NCBI GenBank assembly: GCA_017617525.1
Contig: JAFZWA010000014.1
Span: forward strand, 1-51,697
DNA length: 51,697 nt
Reading direction: 5' to 3'
Source: Clostridiales bacterium
Lineage (GTDB): Bacteria; Bacillota; Clostridia; Saccharofermentanales; Saccharofermentanaceae
A program made the position numbers and the translations under genes. The notes below the pieces were generated by a model. It did not search any database. It saw only the letters and a list, made by a program, of their open reading frames with translations, and was not told where the DNA came from. Of the stretch, positions 9,787 through 17,621 are shown piece by piece (the first letter of the stretch is position 1; the number at the start of each line of letters is the position of its first letter).

Positions 9787-9888
9787 TGCTTTTCGGGCAT
9801 TTTCGTATAATAATGGTATAAAAGGTGAATTTCTCTTTTCCTTTGTTTTATTTACACAATTTTAACCTACTTTTTCTTTCGGCTACTA

Positions 9889-9948
9889 TTCAAATTATCC
9901 AAGTTATCATGTAGAATAGAATTATCCAAAAGATAAACGTTGGATAAT
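9889..9948 (+). promoter_or_regulatory. Promoter with three ATTATCCAA sites in front of the P-loop gene
   Basis: TTCAAA (9889-9894), 17 nt, TAGAAT (9912-9917) makes a plausible rightward promoter. Three copies of ATTATCCAA lie across it: 9894-9902 direct, 9921-9929 direct, and 9940-9948 inverted (TTGGATAAT). The last two form a perfect 9-bp inverted repeat with a 10-nt spacer covering the likely start site. The arrangement looks like an operator for an unidentified DNA-binding protein. Confidence 0.5.
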
Positions 9949-9972
9949 CAACAAAACAAGGAGATGATGCCA

Positions 9973-10377
9973 ATGATAAAGGTAATTGCAGGAGAAAAGG
10001 GAACAGGTAAGACAGCTCAGCTCGTAGAAATGATCAACGAGCAGGCGACAACGGATAACAATATCGTATGCATCCAGCGTGGACACCGTCTCGACCGTCT
10101 CATTAAATACAGCGTCCGTCTCGTGGACCTGGACGAGTATCCGGTTGAGGGTTTTGAACAGTTCTTAAGTTTCGTTGCCGGTATCTGCGCGAAAGACTAT
10201 GACGTAACTCACATTTACGTAGACAGCATCCTGAAGATCACAGGCGAAACAGATTATGAAAGATTCGCAGCTTTCCTCGGAAAGTTCGACGAATTCCTGG
10301 GAGACAAGATTACAGCGACAATTATGTGCAGCCGTGCTGCAAGCGAGCTTCCCGAAAGCGTAACCAAGTACTGCTGA
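9973..10377 (+). CDS. Small P-loop ATP-binding protein of a conserved clostridial family
   Basis: The protein has 134 residues and begins almost directly with a Walker A motif (GEKGTGKT, residues 7-14), then alternating strands and helices and a Walker B-like hydrophobic strand ending in D (THIYVDSILK). There is no membrane segment and no second domain. I recognise the type as a small P-loop family common in Clostridia, often loosely labelled PilT-like, without known function. The ATG at 9973 is preferred because AAGGAG lies 9 nt upstream; the alternative TTG at 9940 falls inside the operator repeat. It is monocistronic: own promoter and terminator. Confidence 0.8.
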   Translation: MIKVIAGEKGTGKTAQLVEMINEQATTDNNIVCIQRGHRLDRLIKYSVRLVDLDEYPVEGFEQFLSFVAGICAKDYDVTHIYVDSILKITGETDYERFAAFLGKFDEFLGDKITATIMCSRAASELPESVTKYC

Positions 10378-10418
10378 GCACCAAATATAGCGCATCCTAC
10401 AATTAAATAGAAAACAAC

Positions 10419-10454
10419 AGGGACTGCCCGATCAGGACAGTCCCTTCTTTTTGT
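10419..10454 (+). terminator. Bidirectional terminator between the P-loop gene and thrS
   Basis: GGGACTGCCC pairs with GGACAGTCCC (one mismatch) around CGATCA; the plus strand continues TTCTTTTTG. The minus strand continues with a T-rich tract as well, so it can also end thrS. Confidence 0.8.
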
Positions 10455-10509
10455 TCTTCGGGAAAAGCACGCACCCGCTTCTTCCCTTTTCCTGCTCGAA
10501 AAGCACTCG

Positions 10510-12279
10510 TTACTTCACAGATTCTTCCCGGACTCTCTCCACGAACTTCATGACGGCCATCTCACCGATCTCCTGTTTGTCCGGTTCGAGATCACGGCTT
10601 CTCACCGATACGGAGTGGTTCGCCATCTCTTTTTCACCGACGACAAGGATGTACGGCACACGGTCCATCTTCGCCGCGCGGATCTTGTATCCGAGTTTCT
10701 CGTCGGACTTATCGAGCTCTACGCGGACACCCGCCTCGCGAAGTTCCGATGCCAGTGCTTTTCCATACTCGAGATACTTGTCCGATACCGGAAGGATCTT
10801 CGCCTGCACCGGTGACAGCCATACCGGGAACTTGCCGGCATAGTGCTCGATCAGGATGCCGATGAAACGGTCGATCGATCCGAACACCACGCGGTGCAGC
10901 ATGATCGGTCTGTGCTTTTCGCCGTCCTCGCCGATGTACTCGAGCTCAAATCTCTGCGGCAGCTGGAAGTCGAGCTGGATCGTGCCGCACTGCCACATTC
11001 TTCCGATGGAATCCCGGATGTGGAAGTCGAGCTTCGGTCCGTAGAAAGCACCGTCGCCTTCGTTGATCGCGTACGGCTTTCCGACACCCTCGACCGCAGC
11101 CTTGAGAGACGCGATCGCAAGGTCCCACTCCTCATCACTTCCGATGGAGTTCTCGGGTCTCGTCGACAGCTCGATCTCATACTTGAATCCGAAGCGGTCA
11201 TAGAACTCATCGATCAGGCGCATAACGCCCTGGATCTCCGACATCACCTGGTCTTCTCTCATGAAGATGTGCGCGTCATCCTGAAGGAACGATCTCGCAC
11301 GCATCAGGCCATGGAGCGTACCGGACTTCTCGGCGCGGTGCACGATACCAAGCTCCGCGACTCTCATCGGGAACTCCTTGTAGGAGTGCTGCTTCGACTT
11401 ATACACGAGCATACCGCCCGGACAGTTCATCGGCTTGATCGCGTAGTCCGTATCGTCGACACTCGTCGTATACATGTTCTCTCTGTAGTGGTCCCAGTGG
11501 CCGGACTTTTCCCAGAGCGTTCTCATCAGCATGATCGGCGTACTGATCTCCTCATAGCCTTCACGCGAATGGATCTTTCTCCAGTAGTCGATCAGGTTGT
11601 TCTTCAAGATCAATCCCTTCGGGAAGTAGAAAGGAAGTCCCGGACCCTCTTCCATCAGAGCAAAGAGCTCCAGTTCTTTTCCGAGCTTTCTGTGATCTCT
11701 GGCTTTTGCTTCCTCGAGCTGCTTGAGATACTCCTCGAGCATCGATGCTTTCGGGAACGAGATACCGTAGATCCTCGTGAGCATCGGGTTCTTCTCACTT
11801 CCGCGCCAGTATGCGCCGGCGACGGACAGGAGCTTGACCGCCTTAATGAAGCTCACATTCGAGATATGCGGTCCCGCGCAGAACTCCGCGTAATCGCCCT
11901 GCTTATAGAACGAGATCCTCTCATCGTCCGGGATCTCCGAGATGAGCTCCATCTTGTACGACTCGTTTCTCTCCTCCATATAAGCATAGGCCTCGGATTT
12001 CGACACATCGTAGACCTGAAGGATCAGTGACTCCTTGACGATCTCCTTCATCTTCTCTTCGATCGCTTGGAGATGCTCGTCCGAGAACTGGAATCCGAAA
12101 TCAAAGTCATAGTAGAATCCGTTCTCGATCGCAGGACCGATGCCGCACTTGGCCTCCGGGTACAGACGTTTCACCGCCTGCGCCAGCAAATGCGCGCTCG
12201 TATGCCAGAAAGCCTTCTTGCCTTCCTTGCTCTCGAAGTCCGCCTCGTGTACCTGTTGATCATTCAATAAAATCTTCAT
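10510..12279 (-). CDS. thrS: Threonyl-tRNA synthetase lacking most of the TGS domain
   Basis: ThrS charges tRNA-Thr. The start at MKILLNDQQVHE is preferred because GGAGG lies 8 nt upstream; the longer frame runs into the T-box. The editing-domain motif HTSAHLLAQ comes already near residue 26, so the usual ~60-residue TGS domain is reduced to about 20 residues. The class II core follows, with the zinc ligands C (MNCPGGM) and H (HRAEKSGTLHG), motif 2 and motif 3 (GSIDRFIGILIEH), then the anticodon-binding domain to the C terminus. The protein is 589 residues against about 640 in E. coli. Expression should respond to uncharged tRNA-Thr through the T-box upstream. Confidence 0.95.
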   Translation of the reverse strand: MKILLNDQQVHEADFESKEGKKAFWHTSAHLLAQAVKRLYPEAKCGIGPAIENGFYYDFDFGFQFSDEHLQAIEEKMKEIVKESLILQVYDVSKSEAYAYMEERNESYKMELISEIPDDERISFYKQGDYAEFCAGPHISNVSFIKAVKLLSVAGAYWRGSEKNPMLTRIYGISFPKASMLEEYLKQLEEAKARDHRKLGKELELFALMEEGPGLPFYFPKGLILKNNLIDYWRKIHSREGYEEISTPIMLMRTLWEKSGHWDHYRENMYTTSVDDTDYAIKPMNCPGGMLVYKSKQHSYKEFPMRVAELGIVHRAEKSGTLHGLMRARSFLQDDAHIFMREDQVMSEIQGVMRLIDEFYDRFGFKYEIELSTRPENSIGSDEEWDLAIASLKAAVEGVGKPYAINEGDGAFYGPKLDFHIRDSIGRMWQCGTIQLDFQLPQRFELEYIGEDGEKHRPIMLHRVVFGSIDRFIGILIEHYAGKFPVWLSPVQAKILPVSDKYLEYGKALASELREAGVRVELDKSDEKLGYKIRAAKMDRVPYILVVGEKEMANHSVSVRSRDLEPDKQEIGEMAVMKFVERVREESVK

Positions 12280-12332
12280 GTTTGTTGCCTCCTTTGCATT
12301 AATCAATAGGTGTATGTTCGCAACAACATAAG

Positions 12333-12590
12333 AAAAGCACCCGAAAAGATCTATACGATCTTTAAGGGTGCGATATAGCACGGTTCCACCTTAACTTTTC
12401 ACTTCAGATTCCAACAAATCCTAGCCTTTAACGCAGACATACGGTAACGCTTACTTCGATTTCAGCCCTACAGCTCGGGAATGGTTTTCGTTCGCGATCC
12501 TCATAAGCGGCTTCCAGCTTCACGTCGCTCTCTCTGGATGATTGCCTGCGGACTACTCTTTTCCGTCAATGCTTTTCTTATGTTATTGGT
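12333..12590 (-). promoter_or_regulatory. Threonine T-box leader riboswitch of thrS
   Basis: The minus strand carries stem I elements (GAGTAG, then AGAGAG and a distal GCTGGAAGC loop). A candidate specifier ACC (Thr) followed by the conserved A lies at 12485-12483. The T-box sequence AGGTGGAACCGTG lies at about 12390-12378. An intrinsic terminator follows (12336-12371; GCACCC pairs with GGGTGC around an inner AAAGATC/GATCTTT stem, then TTTTC). Binding of uncharged tRNA-Thr should favour the antiterminator and thrS expression. Confidence 0.88.
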
Positions 12591-12594
12591 TTGA

Positions 12595-12622
12595 TGTTAA
12601 CAGTAAGAATAATCCCTGTCAA
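12595..12622 (-). promoter_or_regulatory. Sigma-A promoter of the thrS T-box transcript
   Basis: TTGACA and TAACAT on the minus strand are separated by about 17 nt, directly upstream of stem I of the T-box. Confidence 0.75.
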
Positions 12623-12687
12623 TAACCCGTCTGTTTAATCAGAAGTTCCCTCTTCTTCGGCAAAAGCACCCGTCCCGAGGGAAAGAA

Positions 12688-12716
12688 AAAAGACCGTCTC
12701 CGAAGAGACGGTCTTT
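12688..12716 (-). terminator. Intrinsic terminator after the SPFH gene
   Basis: Twelve-base arms (AAAGACCGTCTC / GAGACGGTCTTT) around a TTCG tetraloop on the minus strand are followed by TTTCTTTCCC. It lies 26 nt beyond the SPFH gene. The plus strand also has T residues after the stem. Confidence 0.88.
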
Positions 12717-12742
12717 TCTGATTCACTTGCTTATAGTGAGGA

Positions 12743-14059
12743 TCAAGCCTGAGGCTGACCGCACTCACCGCAGAACTTACCGGTGTTGCCTGCCTTACCG
12801 CACTTCGGGCATGTCCAGCCTGCTGCATCCGCCGGCTTCGGGGAACCGCACTCAGCACAGAACTTACCTGTGTTGGTCGCGCCGCAGGAACACTTCCAGG
12901 AACCCGGATCCGCCGGCTTCGGGGAACCGCAGTTCGCGCAGAACTTACCCTGGTTGCCGCCCTGACCGCAAGAGCATGTCCAGCCTGCTGCTGCCGGAGC
13001 TGCCGCTGCCTGCTGCTGCTGCATCATCTGCTGCTGCTGGAGGAATGCCATACCCTGGTTGCCCGGGTTCATAGCACTGCCGCCGAAACCGCCTACGAGA
13101 CCAACGCCCATCATAGCGTTGCCTGCGCCGGACTGGTTGTTAGCTGCGTCCTTCATAGCATCGACGGAACCCTTGATCTGGTAACCGGCTGCCATGTTCG
13201 GGTTGTTACCAAACATGAGACCATCGTCCATAGCCTCGATTCTCTTTCTGGACTCATCGTCAGGTGTAACAGACATAACTGCTACTTTCTCAACGATCAT
13301 ACCACGGCCCTGGAGCCAATCCTCGTCCAGAACTTCGTTCATGTATTTGGCAAGTTTTACCTGCTGGCTCTGAAGTCTGTTGTACTGAACTTCTTCTCCG
13401 CCTGCGCCCATCTTGTTGAGAGCTTCGCCGAGGTACATAAGGAACTCAGCTTTTGCCTGACCGGGCTGGCCGTTCTTGCCCATCAGTTCGTCACGACGAT
13501 AATCGCCTGCAACGTTACCTGCAATGTTCTTGAAGAATGTTACCGGGTCTACGATCTTGAACGAGAATGTACCGTTCATTCTGATGTAGATACCACGATA
13601 TGTCGGATCATCGTACGGAAGCGGAGCTGCTGTACCGAACTTGTTGTCGACCATCTCGAGCATGTTGACGAAGTATACTCTCTGCTGAGTAAGAGCCTCG
13701 CCACCGGCCTTAATACGGTTCCAGATATCACCACAGGACTTCTTTACACCGTCAAGGAAACCGCTTGTGCCGAAGCATGTCGGAGCAGAAGATGTATCCC
13801 ATGTATACATACCTGCTTCAGTTGTGAAGTCAACTACACGACCATTGTCAACGAGGATAAGTGCTGTTCCTTCCGGAACCGCGATCTTGGAACCATTGGA
13901 AATGATTTCCGCATCACCCTTGTTGCTGCCGTTGCGCATTACCTTCGCACCGCGACGCAGAAGGACTTCCTGTCCCAGAGAGTCACATGTGAAGAATTCC
14001 AGGTACTGATCTCTCAAGTTGCCGGAAACGCCCTGAATTGCTGCTTTAATTAAGCCCAT
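12743..14059 (-). CDS. SPFH/band-7 family protein with three C-terminal zinc ribbons (YdjI-like)
   Basis: 438 residues. The N-terminal ~290 residues fit an SPFH (stomatin/prohibitin/flotillin) domain: an early beta segment (residues 20-80), the mid part GIYIRMNGTFSFKIVDP, and a helical part ending DDESRKRIEAMDDG. A Gly/Met/Gln-rich linker (FLQQQQMMQQQQ) follows, then three tandem double-CxxC zinc ribbons, each ending in a GKFC-[AG]-xCG motif. There is no signal peptide or clear TM segment, so membrane attachment would need a partner. That partner is probably the gene 29 bp upstream, which has a TM helix and its own zinc ribbon. In Bacillus, YdjI is a comparable SPFH/zinc protein working with membrane proteins YdjG/YdjH and PspA. 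The parallel is by architecture only. Confidence 0.8.
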   Translation of the reverse strand: MGLIKAAIQGVSGNLRDQYLEFFTCDSLGQEVLLRRGAKVMRNGSNKGDAEIISNGSKIAVPEGTALILVDNGRVVDFTTEAGMYTWDTSSAPTCFGTSGFLDGVKKSCGDIWNRIKAGGEALTQQRVYFVNMLEMVDNKFGTAAPLPYDDPTYRGIYIRMNGTFSFKIVDPVTFFKNIAGNVAGDYRRDELMGKNGQPGQAKAEFLMYLGEALNKMGAGGEEVQYNRLQSQQVKLAKYMNEVLDEDWLQGRGMIVEKVAVMSVTPDDESRKRIEAMDDGLMFGNNPNMAAGYQIKGSVDAMKDAANNQSGAGNAMMGVGLVGGFGGSAMNPGNQGMAFLQQQQMMQQQQAAAAPAAAGWTCSCGQGGNQGKFCANCGSPKPADPGSWKCSCGATNTGKFCAECGSPKPADAAGWTCPKCGKAGNTGKFCGECGQPQA

Positions 14060-14088
14060 TTAAATCTCCTCCCTACAAGAAAAAAATT

Positions 14089-14919
14089 TCAGATCTCGAC
14101 CAACTTATCGACAAGCCAGATTCGCATATCAACTGTTTTGATCGCCGTGCCGCAGAAAGAGCAAACGTCTGTACCCAGATGTTTGACCGGAGCGCCACAG
14201 TGAGGACAGGTGAAACCTACTCCCTTGATGTCTTCCGCCGTAAGCCTGTCAGCGTCCAGTATATTCACTACTTTCACGTTGTACCGGGACTGCGTCGGAG
14301 TCGCTCGATTGCCTGATATAAATGTACCATTTCTTTCCTGGTATTGCAAACATTGTAACGAATATTGGAAGGTAATTTCCACCGTCGATTCGGTCTTTTG
14401 ATAGGCGTTAATTCCGCCCTTATGCACCATTACGTCACGGTATATCAGAGTTTTGCCTTCGGCACGTGCCGAACCCACCTTATGCCACAGTTCTTCCGAC
14501 AGAGAACGGGTCACTCCGATGCCGCACGCGTTGAGTTCTGTCTGGATACGATCGATGGTGTCTCCGTTGTTTCCCGTGGTCATCGCCATCAGAAGATCGA
14601 GGCTCTTTACGAGCACGGCCTGCGCCGCGGACTGCATCTGCGAAAGGCTTAAGTCCGGGAAATCCTTGTTGATCCTCGGGATCAAAGCACTCGAAAGATC
14701 AGAGACCGACTTCGGCGTCGAGAATTCCTGTTTCATGGAAAAATCCTCAGGACCCACCTTGCCTTCTTTGACTTCATTTTTGACGCCGTTATAGATCTGT
14801 CCGAGAAGCGAATTCTTAAACGCGCTTCTGACCTTCACGACGATGCCGACTACGCCAAGGACCAAAAGCAATCCTCCGGCGATACAAAGACCGATGATCG
14901 CGAAATTTCCTCCTAACAT
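14089..14919 (-). CDS. Membrane-anchored Tim44-like protein with C-terminal zinc ribbon
   Basis: 276 residues. One N-terminal TM helix (about residues 6-28) is followed by a charged linker. A middle domain (INKDFPDLSLSQMQSAAQAV... through SLQCLQYQERNG) resembles the Tim44/NTF2-like fold in spacing of helices and strands. A zinc ribbon closes it (CPHCG ... CSFCG, residues ~240-262). AGGAGG precedes the ATG. It is followed after 29 bp by the SPFH gene and probably forms a unit with it. The Tim44-like assignment is tentative; the TM and zinc ribbon are direct observations. Confidence 0.7.
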   Translation of the reverse strand: MLGGNFAIIGLCIAGGLLLVLGVVGIVVKVRSAFKNSLLGQIYNGVKNEVKEGKVGPEDFSMKQEFSTPKSVSDLSSALIPRINKDFPDLSLSQMQSAAQAVLVKSLDLLMAMTTGNNGDTIDRIQTELNACGIGVTRSLSEELWHKVGSARAEGKTLIYRDVMVHKGGINAYQKTESTVEITFQYSLQCLQYQERNGTFISGNRATPTQSRYNVKVVNILDADRLTAEDIKGVGFTCPHCGAPVKHLGTDVCSFCGTAIKTVDMRIWLVDKLVEI

Positions 14920-14950
14920 ACCGTTACCCTCCTGTTGTCATCTTATTCTT

Positions 14951-14988
14951 CGGAAAAAGCACCTATCCCCAAACACAAGTGCTTTTCG
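14951..14988 (-). terminator. Hairpin built from an inverted pair of the GAAAAGCAC motif
   Basis: On the plus strand GAAAAAGCAC (14953-14962) faces GTGCTTTTC (14979-14987) across a 16-nt spacer. The minus-strand transcript of the MinD-like gene, ending at 14995, would fold GAAAAGCAC with GTGCTTTTTC, the T-run being part of the stem's 3' arm. It is probably the terminator of that gene and possibly bidirectional. Confidence 0.65.
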
Positions 14989-14994
14989 CGCGCA

Positions 14995-15690
14995 TTAATA
15001 CGTATACAAAACTTTTCTGTCCATGCGAAGGACCGGAATACCCGACAGAGTCTTCTCGCTCCAGGACTCCGGAAGGACGTTGTCGAGACCCGTCTGATAT
15101 ACGATCGGGATGCCCGTCAGTTCGGATGCCGCGAGAATGACCTTTTCGCCTTCGATGAGTTCTTCTTCCGTGGTCTCTTCCAGAAGATTCGAGTTGTTGA
15201 TAAAGCCCGAGATCGGAAGACGTGCCGCCTCGGAAAGCTCTGCGCACATCTCCTTGATGCCCTCCGGATCCGATGTGAACGGACGGAACGCGTTGACGAC
15301 CATATACACGCGGTACTCGATGTTCTTGAAACGGCTGAGCATCGCGCCGAGAACTCTCGCGCCCAGATCCTCACCGCCGATATCGAATACGGCGATCGCG
15401 TCGTCCTGGTCAAACGCGGAATAGACTTCACCCGAAAGTGCCGGAACATCGACGTTGGTGTTCGCGTACTCAGGAACGATCACGCGGATACCCTCCGCCT
15501 CGAGCGCCTCTTTGGCGTCCGCCGAACGGTAATACGGGTTCACGATATCAAGGTCCGCGATCATGACGTTTGCTTGCGGATCTTCTTTTTTCAGCATATG
15601 CGCAAAATGCACCGATACTTCGGACTTACCGGATCCGTAGGCTCCCACGAACACATAAAGGCGCACTTTCTTGTTTACTTCATCACTCAT
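14995..15690 (-). CDS. MinD/ParA-like P-loop ATPase
   Basis: 232 residues from the ATG with GAGG upstream (MSDEVNKKVRLYVFVG). Walker A is GAYGSGKS (residues 16-23). The DLDIVNPYYRS motif matches the switch-type Asp of MinD/NifH-like ATPases, and AIAVFDIGGEDLGAR is the Walker B region. The family is common in Clostridia as a stand-alone ATPase without known partner. A Par/Min/flagellar partner gene is not present here. It appears to be transcribed alone (promoter at 15749-15777, terminator hairpin just downstream). Confidence 0.8.
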   Translation of the reverse strand: MSDEVNKKVRLYVFVGAYGSGKSEVSVHFAHMLKKEDPQANVMIADLDIVNPYYRSADAKEALEAEGIRVIVPEYANTNVDVPALSGEVYSAFDQDDAIAVFDIGGEDLGARVLGAMLSRFKNIEYRVYMVVNAFRPFTSDPEGIKEMCAELSEAARLPISGFINNSNLLEETTEEELIEGEKVILAASELTGIPIVYQTGLDNVLPESWSEKTLSGIPVLRMDRKVLYTY

Positions 15691-15720
15691 TTTCTTTTCC
15701 TCTAAAACAGAAAATTCGGA

Positions 15721-15738
15721 TGGCGTGAGGTCACGCCA
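15721..15738. repeat. 18-bp palindrome in the leader of the MinD-like gene
   Basis: TGGCGTGA and TCACGCCA form perfect 8-bp arms with a 2-bp centre. It lies within about 20 nt of the predicted transcription start and 31 nt upstream of the start codon, so it could be an operator or a leader hairpin. Confidence 0.55.
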
Positions 15739-15748
15739 CCCGAACATT

Positions 15749-15777
15749 AGCATACCATTTCTTATAGGAATTGACTA
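15749..15777 (-). promoter_or_regulatory. Possible promoter of the MinD-like gene
   Basis: TAGTCA and TATGCT on the minus strand are separated by 17 nt. The -35 is weak, so confidence is low. Confidence 0.4.
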
Positions 15778-15825
15778 CAAAAGAAAGACCTGAATAACCG
15801 TTTCTATCTTTCTTTCAAAAGCGCG

Positions 15826-17517
15826 TCAGGCACCCATGAATACTCTTACGAAAAGATCCATTACACTCTCTCCGTTGATCTTGGCCACAGAATCATCCTC
15901 CGAGAAATCGAGGTCCAGTTTTACATAGACTTCTTTACTTGTGTCCTTATCGATGACCTTAAAGATCTCAAATGCCTCTTCCTCCCAGCCTTTACGGTTC
16001 GTAGATATCGGGCGCAAACTTGTGCCCGCTTTGAGCGTGATGGTGCCCTTCGTTTCAAGTGTTTCCGGATCTACCTGATCTACCTTCAGATCCTTTTTCA
16101 GACAGGGGAAGATATGTCCGTAGTAAAAGACAAAGGATACTGCTTCTTCATCGGTGACCGGCTTTCCGTCATTACCGATACTATAGACAGCTCCATAGTT
16201 CTCACGTCCGACCACATATGTATCTTTCACAAGTTCTACATGATTCGGATCGAAATTCGCCGCTGAATTGGGAAGCCAGCTTGGGCTGCCTCCCCTATCC
16301 TCGACTTTCTTATCGACGATCTCAAAGATCGAGACGCCCATAATGTCATCTTCTCTGACAGTCCAGAAGTAGAGGAAATCCTGACCATGCGTATGGATGA
16401 GCGACAGGCCGTCAGGCGTACCAACATCGGAAGCATCGATTACCGTTTCCTGATCATCTACGAAGATGGAGAAAGAATCGATGTCATAGAAAGGAATCAT
16501 CATGTCAATGGCAACAAGGATCTTCTCGGTCTTTCCATCCCCGTCCAGATCCCAGTAAAAGTCCGAGTTCGGTGTGATGTGAAGAACATAGTCCTCCGGA
16601 AGCACATCGAAGTATTCGCCATTGAACACATCTTCGTTTCCGATATATTCAATACGACCTGTTCCTGACAGATCGCTTACATTTACAGTTTGCTGGAAAT
16701 ACACTCCGATACCGGAATAATCGATGGTGAATGGAATGTTGTCTGAGTTAAGGAAAGCAAGCACATCTTCTTCCTGATTCGATCCCGGATACTCATATGT
16801 TGTGCTGTTTACGATCGCTTCTTTTGCCAGTTCGGTGAAGCGATCCTTATCCTTGACCACATCAGAAAGAGCGATCCTTTTTCCGGTTGCCGTATCATAG
16901 TTGATCAGATTCTCCGAAGTCACTTCCACGACTTTCTCTCCATCGACCCGGAAGGGATAAAAGATCGTAGTGATCTTTTCATCCGCGCGGAGAACGGCCG
17001 GAATCAGGTAATCTTCGCTGTTTACCGCATATTCTTCCTTTCCGAATGTTTTGGAGATCTCGTCTTTTCGACCTTCAAAAAACTGCTTGGCATTCGGAAT
17101 GATCTTTTCGAAATCTTCCTTGACCGCCGCATTGAGTTTTTCGTATGCGTCGTCCTCAAATACGGGGATCCCGCAACTGCCGATATAGTACTCGATGCAG
17201 TTATATCCGGAGAACCAGTCTTCTTCCTCGATCCCCTTTATATCCTTGGAAATGAAATCGAATACTTCCTCCGTCTCGATCTGATACGAAAGGTAGCTGA
17301 CCTTCGTAAAAGACGGAGCATCGTAGGAGACGATCTCATTCACTGAAGGATCTGTGGAATCTTCCGTTGTATCTGTTTCTGACTCTGATGGCTTTTCGGT
17401 CGTTTCAGATACTGCTTCAGTCGTTTCGTTTTCAGAAGTGGTCTTCTGATCTTTTGTCGCGCACGCCGTGAAAAGCACCGACAGCGCGAGCACTGTCGCC
17501 AAAACCGATTTTTTCAT
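15826..17517 (-). CDS. Lipoprotein with RsiV/DUF3298-like domain
   Basis: 563 residues from MKKSVLATVLAL, a lipoprotein signal peptide ending in FTAC with the lipidated Cys near residue 19. A Thr/Ser/Glu-rich linker (to about residue 55) follows, then a globular region. The stretch NLINYDTATGKRIALSDVVKDKDRF is typical of the DUF3298 domain found in RsiV and PdaC-type extracellular proteins. The later DLDGDGKTEKI segment resembles a calcium-binding-like DxDGDG loop. It is a distant paralogue of the lipoprotein at 36788-38527, sharing the order YEKLN, VLRAD, DVVKD and W-D-x-x-GDG. Shine-Dalgarno AGAGG lies about 11 nt upstream. The partner or ligand is unknown. Confidence 0.78.
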   Translation of the reverse strand: MKKSVLATVLALSVLFTACATKDQKTTSENETTEAVSETTEKPSESETDTTEDSTDPSVNEIVSYDAPSFTKVSYLSYQIETEEVFDFISKDIKGIEEEDWFSGYNCIEYYIGSCGIPVFEDDAYEKLNAAVKEDFEKIIPNAKQFFEGRKDEISKTFGKEEYAVNSEDYLIPAVLRADEKITTIFYPFRVDGEKVVEVTSENLINYDTATGKRIALSDVVKDKDRFTELAKEAIVNSTTYEYPGSNQEEDVLAFLNSDNIPFTIDYSGIGVYFQQTVNVSDLSGTGRIEYIGNEDVFNGEYFDVLPEDYVLHITPNSDFYWDLDGDGKTEKILVAIDMMIPFYDIDSFSIFVDDQETVIDASDVGTPDGLSLIHTHGQDFLYFWTVREDDIMGVSIFEIVDKKVEDRGGSPSWLPNSAANFDPNHVELVKDTYVVGRENYGAVYSIGNDGKPVTDEEAVSFVFYYGHIFPCLKKDLKVDQVDPETLETKGTITLKAGTSLRPISTNRKGWEEEAFEIFKVIDKDTSKEVYVKLDLDFSEDDSVAKINGESVMDLFVRVFMGA

Positions 17518-17621
17518 AGAAAAATATACCTCTTTCCAAAAGTTTGACACCCCGGAAAGAAGTATATCACTAAAGATTTGTATTTGCGTGACATTAAAAA
17601 GTCTTTATCGTTCCCGCGCTT

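Noticed and set aside
12280-12381. 34-codon N-terminal extension of thrS
   Set aside because: It lies in the T-box terminator and antiterminator region; the ATG at 12279 has GGAGG.
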